Shown: positions 25,692 through 33,833 of the stretch, piece after piece
Position numbering within the stretch: position 1 is the first letter of the stretch
Layout: every line of letters begins with the position of its first letter
DNA from: Candidatus Kaiserbacteria bacterium
Lineage (GTDB): Bacteria > Patescibacteriota > Minisyncoccia > Phycocordibacterales > UBA2100
DNA length: 41,073 nt
Reading direction: 5' to 3'
Assembly (NCBI GenBank): GCA_016214605.1
Contig: JACROD010000014.1
Location: 1-41,073, forward strand
Position numbers and translations under genes: made by a program
The notes under the pieces: model-generated
What the model saw: only the letters and a program-made list of their open reading frames with translations
What the model was told of the DNA's origin: nothing
The model's database searches: none

Positions 25692-26555
25692 ATGCGTCGA
25701 AGCGTCCGGATCACCGGGATTTTGATAGTCGCTCTTTTTGCCGTCTCGGTGGTCGTTTGGGGTGCAGTACTGCGCGAAGCCCGGCACGGCGTACTGACAG
25801 TATCTTTTCTCGATATAGGGCAGGGCGACTCGATCTATATCGAGTCGCCCTCAGGCCTCACCGCACTCATCGACGGCGGCCCCACTGCCGGAGTATTGCG
25901 CGAGATCGGCAAAATGAGCCCGTGGTACGACCGATCTATCGACGTGATCATCCCTACACATCCCGATGCCGACCATATCACCGGACTGATCGACGTGCTC
26001 GAACGCTACCAAGTAGCGTATGTCGTGCGATCGAGTGTCGAAGGTGATACCGCCACCTGGCGCACACTCGAAGAAATGATCGAGGCTCGTGCACAAAAGG
26101 GGACGAGCGTGATCACCGCAGACCGCGGACAGATCATTGATATCGGCGGCGGTGCGTATCTCGAGGTGCTTTCCCCTGATCGTTTCGTGCCAAATCTCGA
26201 GACCAATACCGGGTGCGTCGTGACGAGACTCGTCTACGGCAACACCTCATTTATGCTTTCGTGCGACGCTCCACAGGCGATAGAAAAATACCTCGTCTCG
26301 CTGGACGGCACCAATCTCCATTCAAATGTCTTAAAAGCGGGACATCATGGCTCAAAGACGTCATCTTCGCCGCTTTTTGTCGGATACGTCGACCCACAAT
26401 ACGCCGTGTATTCGCGCGGATGCGACAATATATACGGCATGCCGCACAAAGAGACCATCGCAACATTCGAAGCATTCAATATACCCACACTCGACACCTG
26501 CACCATGGGCACCATAGTATTTCACTCCGACGGCACTAAAGTGTGGCAAGAATAA
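25692..26555 (+). CDS. ComEC C-terminal-like metallo-beta-lactamase-fold protein
   Basis: VSFLDIGQGDSIYIESPSGLTALIDGGP, IIPTHPDADHITGLIDVLERY, LKAGHHGSKTSSS, N-terminal TM. Confidence 0.9.
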   Translation: MRRSVRITGILIVALFAVSVVVWGAVLREARHGVLTVSFLDIGQGDSIYIESPSGLTALIDGGPTAGVLREIGKMSPWYDRSIDVIIPTHPDADHITGLIDVLERYQVAYVVRSSVEGDTATWRTLEEMIEARAQKGTSVITADRGQIIDIGGGAYLEVLSPDRFVPNLETNTGCVVTRLVYGNTSFMLSCDAPQAIEKYLVSLDGTNLHSNVLKAGHHGSKTSSSPLFVGYVDPQYAVYSRGCDNIYGMPHKETIATFEAFNIPTLDTCTMGTIVFHSDGTKVWQE

Positions 26556-26586
26556 ACCCACGTAGTCTGACTACGTGGGTTTATTG
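26550..26586. terminator. Bidirectional intrinsic terminator
   Basis: aataaacccacgtag-tctga-ctacgtgggtttatt, 15-bp arms, overlapping the MBL stop codon. Confidence 0.9.
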
Positions 26587-26591
26587 ATTGA

Positions 26592-26888
26592 TTAGCCACC
26601 AACACGACGCAAATACTCTTCATATCGTTGAGGAGCGTCAGTTTTGAACCGTTCCAACAGGTCTCCGCGCGTGGTTAAGTTCTCATTGACCTCAAGAGGG
26701 CCTGGCGGTTTTGAGGACGGGTTGATATTTGACCTACCAATCCTGTCCACCCTCTTGCCGGTTGTCTCAGCGACCTCAAGAGCGGCCATGGCGGCACTAA
26801 CCGATTCCGGATGTGCCCCTGGGGGCTTCTCGAATTCCACTATTTTTGATGTGCCGTCGCTGAAATAGGCGACAAAAGTGAGTTTCAT
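26592..26888 (-). CDS. Hypothetical protein
   Basis: 98-aa ORF, SD-like GAGGGTAAC before ATG, terminator downstream. Confidence 0.5.
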   Translation of the reverse strand: MKLTFVAYFSDGTSKIVEFEKPPGAHPESVSAAMAALEVAETTGKRVDRIGRSNINPSSKPPGPLEVNENLTTRGDLLERFKTDAPQRYEEYLRRVGG

Positions 26889-26987
26889 GTTACCCTCATT
26901 TTAGGATTACAGAGGTATTCTAGAGTAGAATGTATCATAAAGCATGTTTTTGTCAAGATGCACACGGAAATATGCTATAGTTTCCCG

Positions 26988-28946
26988 ATGCATACCGAAG
27001 AATCACGTTATTTACAGGGCTTAAATCCTCAACAAAAAGAGGCTGTGCTGTGCACTGAGGGGCCCGTTTTGATCGTCGCTGGTGCGGGTGCCGGCAAGAC
27101 CAAGACCATCACACACCGTATCGCACATATGATCGAGCAGGGGATACCGGCCCGATCGATTCTCGCGGTCACCTTTACCAATAAAGCCGCGGGCGAGATG
27201 CGTGATCGCGTGCGCCATTTGATACCCGAAGGCCGCGGCACGCCGCTGGTCGCCACCTTTCACTCTCTGGGCGTACGACTCTTGCGTGAATTCCACACCG
27301 AAGCAGGGCTTGAGCGCGGATTCAGCATCTGGGATCGCGACGACAGCATGCGCGTGGTCAAAAAGGCACTCGAGAAGCTCGACATCGAAAACATTCCCCC
27401 ACGACAAATCCTCTCGATCATCTCGCGCGAAAAAGGTGACGGCATGACCGTGGCACGATATGAAGAAAAGAAAGCGAGTTCGTTTAAGGAGCAGACCGTC
27501 GCGCAAGTGTGGCGCATCTACGACAAGGCGTTGCACGAAGAAGGCGCGCTCGACTTTGACGACCTCCTCGGTCGAACATTGCAGCTCCTGCAAAACTCGC
27601 CACGCGTGCTTGAGCTTTTGCGCGGCCGCTGGAAGTACATCACGATAGATGAATATCAGGATACGAACGCCGCGCAATACGAGATCGCACGACTACTCGC
27701 AGGCGAGCGGTGCAATCTCTGCGTCGTCGGCGACACCGACCAAAATATCTACTCGTGGCGTGGCGCTGATATTGAGCACTTGATGAACTTTGAAAAGACC
27801 TTTCCCGGCACCAAGGTGATCCTCCTCGAACAAAATTACCGCTCGACACGTACCATCCTCACCGCTGCCAATTCTGTCATCGCCAAGAATAAACGCCGCA
27901 AGGAGAAAAATCTTTTCACCGACAACGACACCGGCGAACCGCTCATGGCATACGGCGCGCGCAATGAGATCGACGAATCATGGTTCGTCGCACAGACCGC
28001 AGTCACACTGATGGAAGAGGGGATCAATCCTGCCGAGATAGCCATCCTCTACCGCGAAAACTTCCAGTCGCGCGCACTCGAAGAAGCACTACTCGCATTT
28101 TCGGTGCCGTATCGCGTACTCGGCACCAAATTCTTCGAGCGCAAAGAGGTCAAAGACACGCTCTCGTATCTGCGTGCCGCGCTCAATCCGCGCAGCAAGG
28201 TCGACCTCGCACGCATCGTCGGTGTGCCTGCGCGCGGCATCGGCAAGGTCACGCTCGACAAACTATTCGATACTTCAGATATGCCGGTCGATGCGGAACC
28301 TGGCATATGGAGTCATCTCGCCCTACACTCGCTCACCGGATCGGCACGCATCAAAGTACAGACATTTCTCGATACGATCCAAAAGATCCGCCACGCGATC
28401 GACACCCTGCCCACCTCCGAAGCAGTGCGCTACTGCGTCGAGGCCTCGGGCATGGAGCAGATGTACAAGGACGACAAAGAAGAGGGGTATGAACGTCTCG
28501 AAAACATCCGCGAACTCGTCAACCTCTCGGTGCGCTACGACGACGTCTCGCCGCCCGAAGGCATTGAGCGCCTACTCGAAGAAGCGGCTCTGCAGAGCGA
28601 CCAGGATGAGCTCACCGAGGTCCAGCAGGCAGTGTCTCTCATGACCATTCACGCATCAAAAGGGCTTGAATTCGACGCGGTATTCATCACCGGCCTCGAG
28701 CAAGGACTCTTTCCCTCGCTGCGCGAGGACACCCGCGACCCCGAAGAAGAACGTCGCCTCTTTTATGTGGCGGTGACCCGCGCACGCAAGCGACTCTTCC
28801 TCAGCTACGCCGGCGAGCGCATGAAATACGGTTCGCGCGAGCGAGCGCTTGCGTCCGAATTCATCCACGACATCGACAAGCGCCTCATCGTCCACTCCTC
28901 GCGCGACGGAGACTTGGGCGCGGGATTTGAGCGCGTGATCGATTGA
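26988..28946 (+). CDS. uvrD/pcrA: ATP-dependent DNA helicase UvrD/PcrA
   Basis: LNPQQKEAVLCTEGPVLIVAGAGAGKTKTITHRIA, VTFTNKAAGEMRDRV, ITIDEYQDTNAAQY, LEQNYRSTRTIL, TIHASKGLEFDAVFITGLEQGLFPS, RRLFYVAVTRARKRLFLSYA. Confidence 0.96.
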   Translation: MHTEESRYLQGLNPQQKEAVLCTEGPVLIVAGAGAGKTKTITHRIAHMIEQGIPARSILAVTFTNKAAGEMRDRVRHLIPEGRGTPLVATFHSLGVRLLREFHTEAGLERGFSIWDRDDSMRVVKKALEKLDIENIPPRQILSIISREKGDGMTVARYEEKKASSFKEQTVAQVWRIYDKALHEEGALDFDDLLGRTLQLLQNSPRVLELLRGRWKYITIDEYQDTNAAQYEIARLLAGERCNLCVVGDTDQNIYSWRGADIEHLMNFEKTFPGTKVILLEQNYRSTRTILTAANSVIAKNKRRKEKNLFTDNDTGEPLMAYGARNEIDESWFVAQTAVTLMEEGINPAEIAILYRENFQSRALEEALLAFSVPYRVLGTKFFERKEVKDTLSYLRAALNPRSKVDLARIVGVPARGIGKVTLDKLFDTSDMPVDAEPGIWSHLALHSLTGSARIKVQTFLDTIQKIRHAIDTLPTSEAVRYCVEASGMEQMYKDDKEEGYERLENIRELVNLSVRYDDVSPPEGIERLLEEAALQSDQDELTEVQQAVSLMTIHASKGLEFDAVFITGLEQGLFPSLREDTRDPEEERRLFYVAVTRARKRLFLSYAGERMKYGSRERALASEFIHDIDKRLIVHSSRDGDLGAGFERVID

Positions 28947-28969
28947 TATGGTCATGCAAGAAGGACTTG

Positions 28970-28995
28970 CATTGTGCGTCATTTGACGTACAATG
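28970..28995. promoter_or_regulatory. Operator-like palindrome overlapping the TA promoter
   Basis: CATTGTGCGTCA-tt-TGACGTACAATG, 12-bp arms with one mismatch, containing the predicted -10 TACAAT. Confidence 0.6.
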
Positions 28996-29000
28996 GTGGC

Positions 29001-29303
29001 ATGGGTAAAACAACGGCAAAAACACAGATTGTGCAGGCGCGGGTGACGCCCCAGCTTAAGCGGGATGCCGAACACGTTCTAGATAAAATCGGCATCTCGA
29101 CGACCGATGCATTTCGTATGTTCCTCCGACAAGTCGTCCTGCAGAAAGGACTGCCGTTTGAGGCGAAAGTGCCGAATAAAGCAACTATCGCGGCGTTTCG
29201 AGAAGATGTGAACAAACTCAAAAGCTATACTTCGACCGAGGAAATGTTCAAAGACATTCTAGGCAAAAACTGGCGAACGCGCGAAAAGAAGAAGTATGCG
29301 TAG
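29001..29303 (+). CDS. Type II antitoxin, RelB/DinJ family
   Basis: MGKTTAKTQIVQARVTPQLKRDAEHVLDKIGISTTDAFRMFLRQVVLQKGLPFEAKVPN. Confidence 0.88.
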   Translation: MGKTTAKTQIVQARVTPQLKRDAEHVLDKIGISTTDAFRMFLRQVVLQKGLPFEAKVPNKATIAAFREDVNKLKSYTSTEEMFKDILGKNWRTREKKKYA

Positions 29304-29565
29304 GCGCTTGCCGACACGCGCTTTTGAGAAAGACGTAAAACGACTTGATGATCGTGGCGTTCGACTCGACCCACTCTTTCGTATTATTGAAATACTACAG
29401 AACGATGGCCGATTACCCATCTCATTTCGCCCTCATAAACTGCACGGCGAGTGGGCAAGATATTGGGAATGTCATGTCGGCAACGATTGGTTGCTTGTAT
29501 ACGCCGTCACAGATAGGGAAGTGGTCCTCTATCGCACCGGATCACATACCGATATTTTTGAATAA
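29296..29565 (+). CDS. Type II toxin, YafQ family mRNA interferase
   Basis: RRLPTRAFEKDVKRLDDRG...LHGEWARYWECHVGNDWLLVYAVTDREVVLYRTGSHTDIFE; overlaps the antitoxin. Confidence 0.88.
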   Translation: MRRRLPTRAFEKDVKRLDDRGVRLDPLFRIIEILQNDGRLPISFRPHKLHGEWARYWECHVGNDWLLVYAVTDREVVLYRTGSHTDIFE

Positions 29566-29568
29566 TAT

Positions 29569-29712
29569 GGGTTTATCAGTGAGCGCATAAAATACGGCTC
29601 CCGCGAGCGAGCCCTTTCATCAGAATTCCTCAACAACATTGACTCCCGCCTCATGGTCAGCACCTCGCGGGATGGCGACACGAGTGGAGGATTTGAACGT
29701 ATCATTTCATAA
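29569..29712 (+). pseudogene. Duplicated 3' end of uvrD/pcrA
   Basis: GFISERIKYGSRERALSSEFLNNIDSRLMVSTSRDGDTSGGFERIIS* aligns with the intact ...AGERMKYGSRERALASEFIHDIDKRLIVHSSRDGDLGAGFERVID*. Confidence 0.9.
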
Positions 29713-29773
29713 AAAGAGGTCCCGCATGATTATGCGGGGCCTGAAGTGTGTCGAGACCGGAGCAAAGAACATG

Positions 29774-29992
29774 TTACGCGACCTGTCTGGTTTTCCCCGC
29801 AACAGGATACCGTGCAGTGTTGAGCGCCACGAACGGATCGAGGACGAACCCATCGTACGTAACACGAACGATCCCAAGCTCCGCAGGAGTTTCCTTGATG
29901 ATTAAAAGGTGATCACCGAGAATTCGTCCAGCTTCTTGGCTATGGTTTCTTGCCAAAGATTCTTCCAAAAGGGGCGTACACTTCACAAACAT
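29774..29992 (-). CDS. Hypothetical small protein (72 aa)
   Basis: MFVKCTPLLEESLARNHSQEAGRILGDHLLIIKETPAELGIVRVTYDGFVLDPFVALNTARYPVAGKTRQVA*; a minus-strand terminator-like hairpin (29716-29741, TCTTTTT tail) lies downstream. Confidence 0.35.
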   Translation of the reverse strand: MFVKCTPLLEESLARNHSQEAGRILGDHLLIIKETPAELGIVRVTYDGFVLDPFVALNTARYPVAGKTRQVA

Positions 29993-30120
29993 CAATAGAT
30001 ATCACTGATGATTTTGTGCGCATTGTCATGTTTAAGGAATTACAGGCTACTATCATTGAGAATCCTCAGGTCGCAAAGACATTGCGAGAGGTGTTTGAGA
30101 TGATTTATGTAAAATATTAA
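29902..30120 (+). pseudogene. C-terminal relic, possibly of a TrmB-like regulator
   Basis: Start-less open frame ...LLGYGFLPKILPKGAYTSQTSIDITDDFVRIVMFKELQATIIENPQVAKTLREVFEMIYVKY* has protein-like composition resembling TrmB-family C-termini. Confidence 0.45.
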
Positions 30121-30169
30121 TAGGAAACTACTCGTTGCACATTACCAAACCATCGTGTATACTTTGGTT

Positions 30170-30445
30170 ATGACTAAGACCGTTTTAAATGTAAAGATCG
30201 ACCGCGATATCAAGATAAAGGCGCAGGGACTCGCCAAGCGCATGGGGATCCCCCTCTCGCTCGTCATCGGAGCCCATTTACGTACGTTCGTACGCGAACA
30301 ACGACTTGAGATCCGTGAACCACTTCGTCCACGCGCCGCTGTGGGACATGCACTATTCAAGGCCCGTAGTGATTTTGATAGTGGTAAAAACACTTCGCCT
30401 GTATTCGATTCGGGTACGGATATGGATGAATATTTGGGGATATGA
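30170..30445 (+). CDS. Antitoxin, RelB/RHH-like
   Basis: MTKTVLNVKIDRDIKIKAQGLAKRMGIPLSLVIGAHLRTFVREQRLEIREPLRP; promoter TTGCAC-17-TATACT; followed by a RelE-like toxin. Confidence 0.8.
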   Translation: MTKTVLNVKIDRDIKIKAQGLAKRMGIPLSLVIGAHLRTFVREQRLEIREPLRPRAAVGHALFKARSDFDSGKNTSPVFDSGTDMDEYLGI

Positions 30446-30702
30446 GGATCGTCCTACATAAGACACTCGAGAAAAAGCTCAGGAAATTGCCACGTACCGT
30501 TCAGGATGCCTACAAAAAACGTCGCGATATTTTTCTTACCAATCCGTTTGAAAAAATCCTCAACAATCATCCGCTTCAAGGTGAATATGTAGGTTTTTGG
30601 AGTATTAATATCACCGGCGACTATCGTGTGATCTATGATCTGGTCGATGACGACCTTGCGCATTTCATTATGATCGGCACACATACGGAGCTGTACGAAT
30701 AG
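30442..30702 (+). CDS. Type II toxin, RelE/ParE superfamily
   Basis: MRIVLHKTLEKKLRKLPRTVQDAYKKRRDIFLTNPFEKILNNHPLQGEYVGFWSINITGDYRVIYDLVDDDLAHFIMIGTHTELYE. Confidence 0.88.
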   Translation: MRIVLHKTLEKKLRKLPRTVQDAYKKRRDIFLTNPFEKILNNHPLQGEYVGFWSINITGDYRVIYDLVDDDLAHFIMIGTHTELYE

Positions 30703-30704
30703 AT

Positions 30705-31514
30705 ATGAAAAAACATGGAGCTCGACTCGGACAACATTTCCTCACGGCGCACTGGGCGGCGGTCGCCTTGGCGACCGCCGCCCACATCACCGACGATCTG
30801 GTCATCGAAGTCGGCCCGGGCAAGGGAGCCCTCACGGGAGAGCTCCTCAAACTCTCGCGCCGCGTGATCGCGATCGAGAAAGATTCGGCATTGATCGAAA
30901 AGCTGCACGAGAAGTTTCCTATGGAGATCGCGGACGGCGCGCTCAAGATCATTGACGGCGACATTCGCAACTTCTCACCAAAAGCCCGGGAAGGTCAGAC
31001 CTCCTTAGGAGGTCTGACCTTCCCGGGCCCGTATGTGGTCGCGGCAAACATCCCATACTACATCACCGGCGAGATCATCCGCCAATTCCTTTCGAGCACC
31101 GCTCAGCCGCGCACCATGGCGATCCTCATCCAAAAAGAAGTCGCGCAGCGAATCGTGGCGACAAATAAAAAAGAAAGCATTCTCTCGCTCTCGGTCAAAG
31201 CATACGGAGTACCGCGGATCGTCGCCAAGGTAGGGAAGGGGAACTTCTCGCCGCCGCCGTCGGTCGACTCGGCGATCCTTGCCATCGATGATATATCGAA
31301 AAAATTCTTCTCGGATATACACGAGGAGGATTTTTTCAAGGTCGTGCATGCGGGATTCGCATCCAAAAGAAAATACCTCGCCAATAATCTCACGGTCGTC
31401 TTTGAAAAAGAAAAAGTACAAGCAGCGTTTACACAACTCAACATCAGCGAAAAGGTTCGCGCAGAGGATGTGCCCCTAGAGAAATGGGGAGCACTCACAC
31501 GTCACTTATTGTGA
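30705..31514 (+). CDS. rsmA: 16S rRNA dimethyladenosine transferase RsmA/KsgA
   Basis: MKKHGARLGQHFLTAHW, LVIEVGPGKGALTGELL, VVAANIPYYITGEIIRQFLS, FSPPPSVDSAILAI, FASKRKYLANNL. Confidence 0.94.
   Translation: MKKHGARLGQHFLTAHWAAVALATAAHITDDLVIEVGPGKGALTGELLKLSRRVIAIEKDSALIEKLHEKFPMEIADGALKIIDGDIRNFSPKAREGQTSLGGLTFPGPYVVAANIPYYITGEIIRQFLSSTAQPRTMAILIQKEVAQRIVATNKKESILSLSVKAYGVPRIVAKVGKGNFSPPPSVDSAILAIDDISKKFFSDIHEEDFFKVVHAGFASKRKYLANNLTVVFEKEKVQAAFTQLNISEKVRAEDVPLEKWGALTRHLL
30754..30783. repeat. Inverted repeat inside rsmA
   Basis: gggcggcggtcgcc-tt-ggcgaccgccgccc, 14-bp perfect arms. Confidence 0.9.
30984..31028. repeat. Long palindrome inserted in frame in rsmA
   Basis: gcccgggaaggtcagacctcct-t-aggaggtctgaccttcccgggc, 22-bp perfect arms, 1-nt centre. 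Confidence 0.97.
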
Positions 31515-31856
31515 CGATCCGTGCATTATTATCGTGTCGGCGGCGCGCACATCAATCGGCACAATAGTATAAAGACAAATATATGGCGCTCCTGCGAGAC
31601 CGAGGAGCCACTGACCCGCGTGCGACGGAGGGCCGAACGCATATGAGTGCGTCGAGGATGTCCACACAAAGATACCTCCGCGCGGCGGACCCAACACCAC
31701 ATAGATTGTGCGGTTGTAGCAGCGATGCACTTCGGATGCTGATCCGCCAAACGGATATGCATAGGAAAAGAGGGGGAAGGCGAAGACGGTGAATAAAAAG
31801 AGGCCCCCGATCACCTGCAGGATATTGCTTTCAAAAAAGGTCACTACTCTCATCAT
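31506..31856 (-). CDS. Secreted/membrane hypothetical protein, resembling a CPR T4SS-neighbourhood family
   Basis: Signal/TM then YPFGGSASEVHRCYNRTIYVVLGPPRGGIFVWTSSTHSYAFGPPSHAGQWLLGLAGAPYICL. Confidence 0.6.
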   Translation of the reverse strand: MMRVVTFFESNILQVIGGLFLFTVFAFPLFSYAYPFGGSASEVHRCYNRTIYVVLGPPRGGIFVWTSSTHSYAFGPPSHAGQWLLGLAGAPYICLYTIVPIDVRAADTIIMHGSSQ

Positions 31857-31946
31857 ATCTTTATCGTATCACCAGTAAGACACCTCGCACTAAGATATCC
31901 CCCGTGGGGGGATAAGACCTCTTTTATAACTGGTATAGTTATTCGC

Positions 31947-32867
31947 ATGGATCAGACAAAACACCCCTACCTCCTTGCTTTGCTCGGTCTCGGATCACTT
32001 CTCATTATCGCCGCGGTGGTGGAAACACATCTCCCCGTACCCGTCATGAACAACATGAACGAATGGGGTACACCAATCGCTTTTTCTTCCTATAGTCCCT
32101 ACACGTCTCAGACGGCACCCTCGTCCGCACCCTCTGTACCCACCACACAAGCAACTCCCACAAACATTCCGAGCACACAGGACCTCTCTTCTTGGAGTTA
32201 TGACACCGCCCCTGCTCCGGTGACTTCTCCCGGAAATACCGCCGCAACGATCATCAAGAGCGACACGAAGTTCGATTTTAACGCATTTATGCAGCAGCTC
32301 GCCGGATCGACAGTTCCCCAACGGCCGTCTGTCACCACAGCACCCCTCTCAAACACACAAGAAACTTACTCGACCGTCCCATCTCAGCTTATCAGCACAC
32401 AAAAAGACACTGTTTCCGCACGTAACGACATCCAACAGGCCTTGTACGTGTATGGCAACACGGTCGGCTCTTTTATCCAAGCTTACGACCGTCTTCACCC
32501 CAACGATTCAAAGGAAGTGCAGAACTTTTTCGACACGCACGGGAACGCGGCGAGTACGATCGCCCTCAAGCAACTGGGTACAGATCTAAAAAATATCGGC
32601 ATTAACATGAAGACGATCGCTTCAGTACCACCATCCCTCCTTTCTATCCATACCGCACTTGCTGATAGCTACATCGATATGGGAGAGAAACTTTCGGCTC
32701 AAACTTCGACACAAAACGATGACGAGGTTGTGCAAATGATCAACACTTACGACGATGCGGTCGAAACATACACAAAAAACTATGTTGCTCTCGTCTTCAA
32801 GTTCTCCGAAAACGGCGTTGTGTTCGGTCCTGACGAACCAGGCAGTTTGTTCATGTTTACCCAGTAG
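31947..32867 (+). CDS. Membrane-anchored hypothetical protein at the T4SS locus
   Basis: N-terminal TM (YLLALLGLGSLLIIAAVV), Pro/Ser/Thr linker, helical C-domain. Confidence 0.65.
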   Translation: MDQTKHPYLLALLGLGSLLIIAAVVETHLPVPVMNNMNEWGTPIAFSSYSPYTSQTAPSSAPSVPTTQATPTNIPSTQDLSSWSYDTAPAPVTSPGNTAATIIKSDTKFDFNAFMQQLAGSTVPQRPSVTTAPLSNTQETYSTVPSQLISTQKDTVSARNDIQQALYVYGNTVGSFIQAYDRLHPNDSKEVQNFFDTHGNAASTIALKQLGTDLKNIGINMKTIASVPPSLLSIHTALADSYIDMGEKLSAQTSTQNDDEVVQMINTYDDAVETYTKNYVALVFKFSENGVVFGPDEPGSLFMFTQ

Positions 32868-32963
32868 GGGAGATGTTCGCTGCCGCGCGCATATCAATAA
32901 TACGCTGCATATCTATACACATCGGAACACCGATTTTTTTCTTTTGCGAGGTATACTTATCCT

Positions 32964-33833
32964 GTGGAAACGGAACTCTCTCACACGGATTCGGTCATTT
33001 CGACCACGCCATCAGAGACATCTTTAGCGCCGCCCCGTGACTCTTGGCGACTCGTTGTCAGTGCGATTCTTTCCGTGATCGTGGTGGCGACCGTAGCGGG
33101 TTGGAGATTCCATCAGATATCGACCCAGAAGGACGTCGATCTATTTGCTGTAGCAAGATCTGCCACCACTCATACGACAGGAGACTCGCCTGCGCGAAGT
33201 CTTGCTGAAGCCTTGGGGATGAATATGTCGCCGAACGCCACGTCCTCAACTCCCGAAGAGATCTCTCAGATCGGCCCCAATACAATGAGTCGACTTATGA
33301 CCTATTATTCATTCTTGGAACAGAGCGGTTCGTATACGCCGGAGCTTGGCGCTCAGATCGCTGCAAGTATCGCGCCGACCGTCCAGGCACATGTGCCATA
33401 CACCATGTATGACGAAGCCTCTGTCCAAACCGATCCCGACACCTCCTACCGGCGCATGCGGGCATATCGCACTGACCTACAGAAATCTTTTGCACCATTC
33501 AGTAAGAATACGGCTTACGAACTGGACCTTTATAATGATTACATGCAGACGCATGACGAAAAGTACCTTTCTCAACTAAAGACCGCGGCACAAAATTACC
33601 GCGATGCGGCGACACTCACTGCCAAGGTCGTTGTCCCCACAGACGCAGTATCGATCCACGTCGGAGTACTCAACGCTCTGCAGGAATTTTCCTCAACACT
33701 TACCTTGATCGCAGATAACATCCACGACCCCATCACATCGCTCGCACTCCTCAGTTCATACAACAAAGCCGAAGACAGTATGACCACATCCTTTGCCGCA
33801 CTCGACACATACTACGCAAGTAAAAAACCATGA
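32964..33833 (+). CDS. Membrane-anchored hypothetical protein at the T4SS locus, possible paralog of the upstream gene
   Basis: GTG start; N-terminal TM (LVVSAILSVIVVATVAGW); ATGA overlap with the next gene. Confidence 0.65.
   Translation: METELSHTDSVISTTPSETSLAPPRDSWRLVVSAILSVIVVATVAGWRFHQISTQKDVDLFAVARSATTHTTGDSPARSLAEALGMNMSPNATSSTPEEISQIGPNTMSRLMTYYSFLEQSGSYTPELGAQIAASIAPTVQAHVPYTMYDEASVQTDPDTSYRRMRAYRTDLQKSFAPFSKNTAYELDLYNDYMQTHDEKYLSQLKTAAQNYRDAATLTAKVVVPTDAVSIHVGVLNALQEFSSTLTLIADNIHDPITSLALLSSYNKAEDSMTTSFAALDTYYASKKP

Noticed and set aside
29581-29712. uvrD relic as the genuine 3' end of a frameshifted uvrD
   Set aside because: The upstream uvrD already has a complete C-terminus ending at 28946, and the TA module lies between the two copies.
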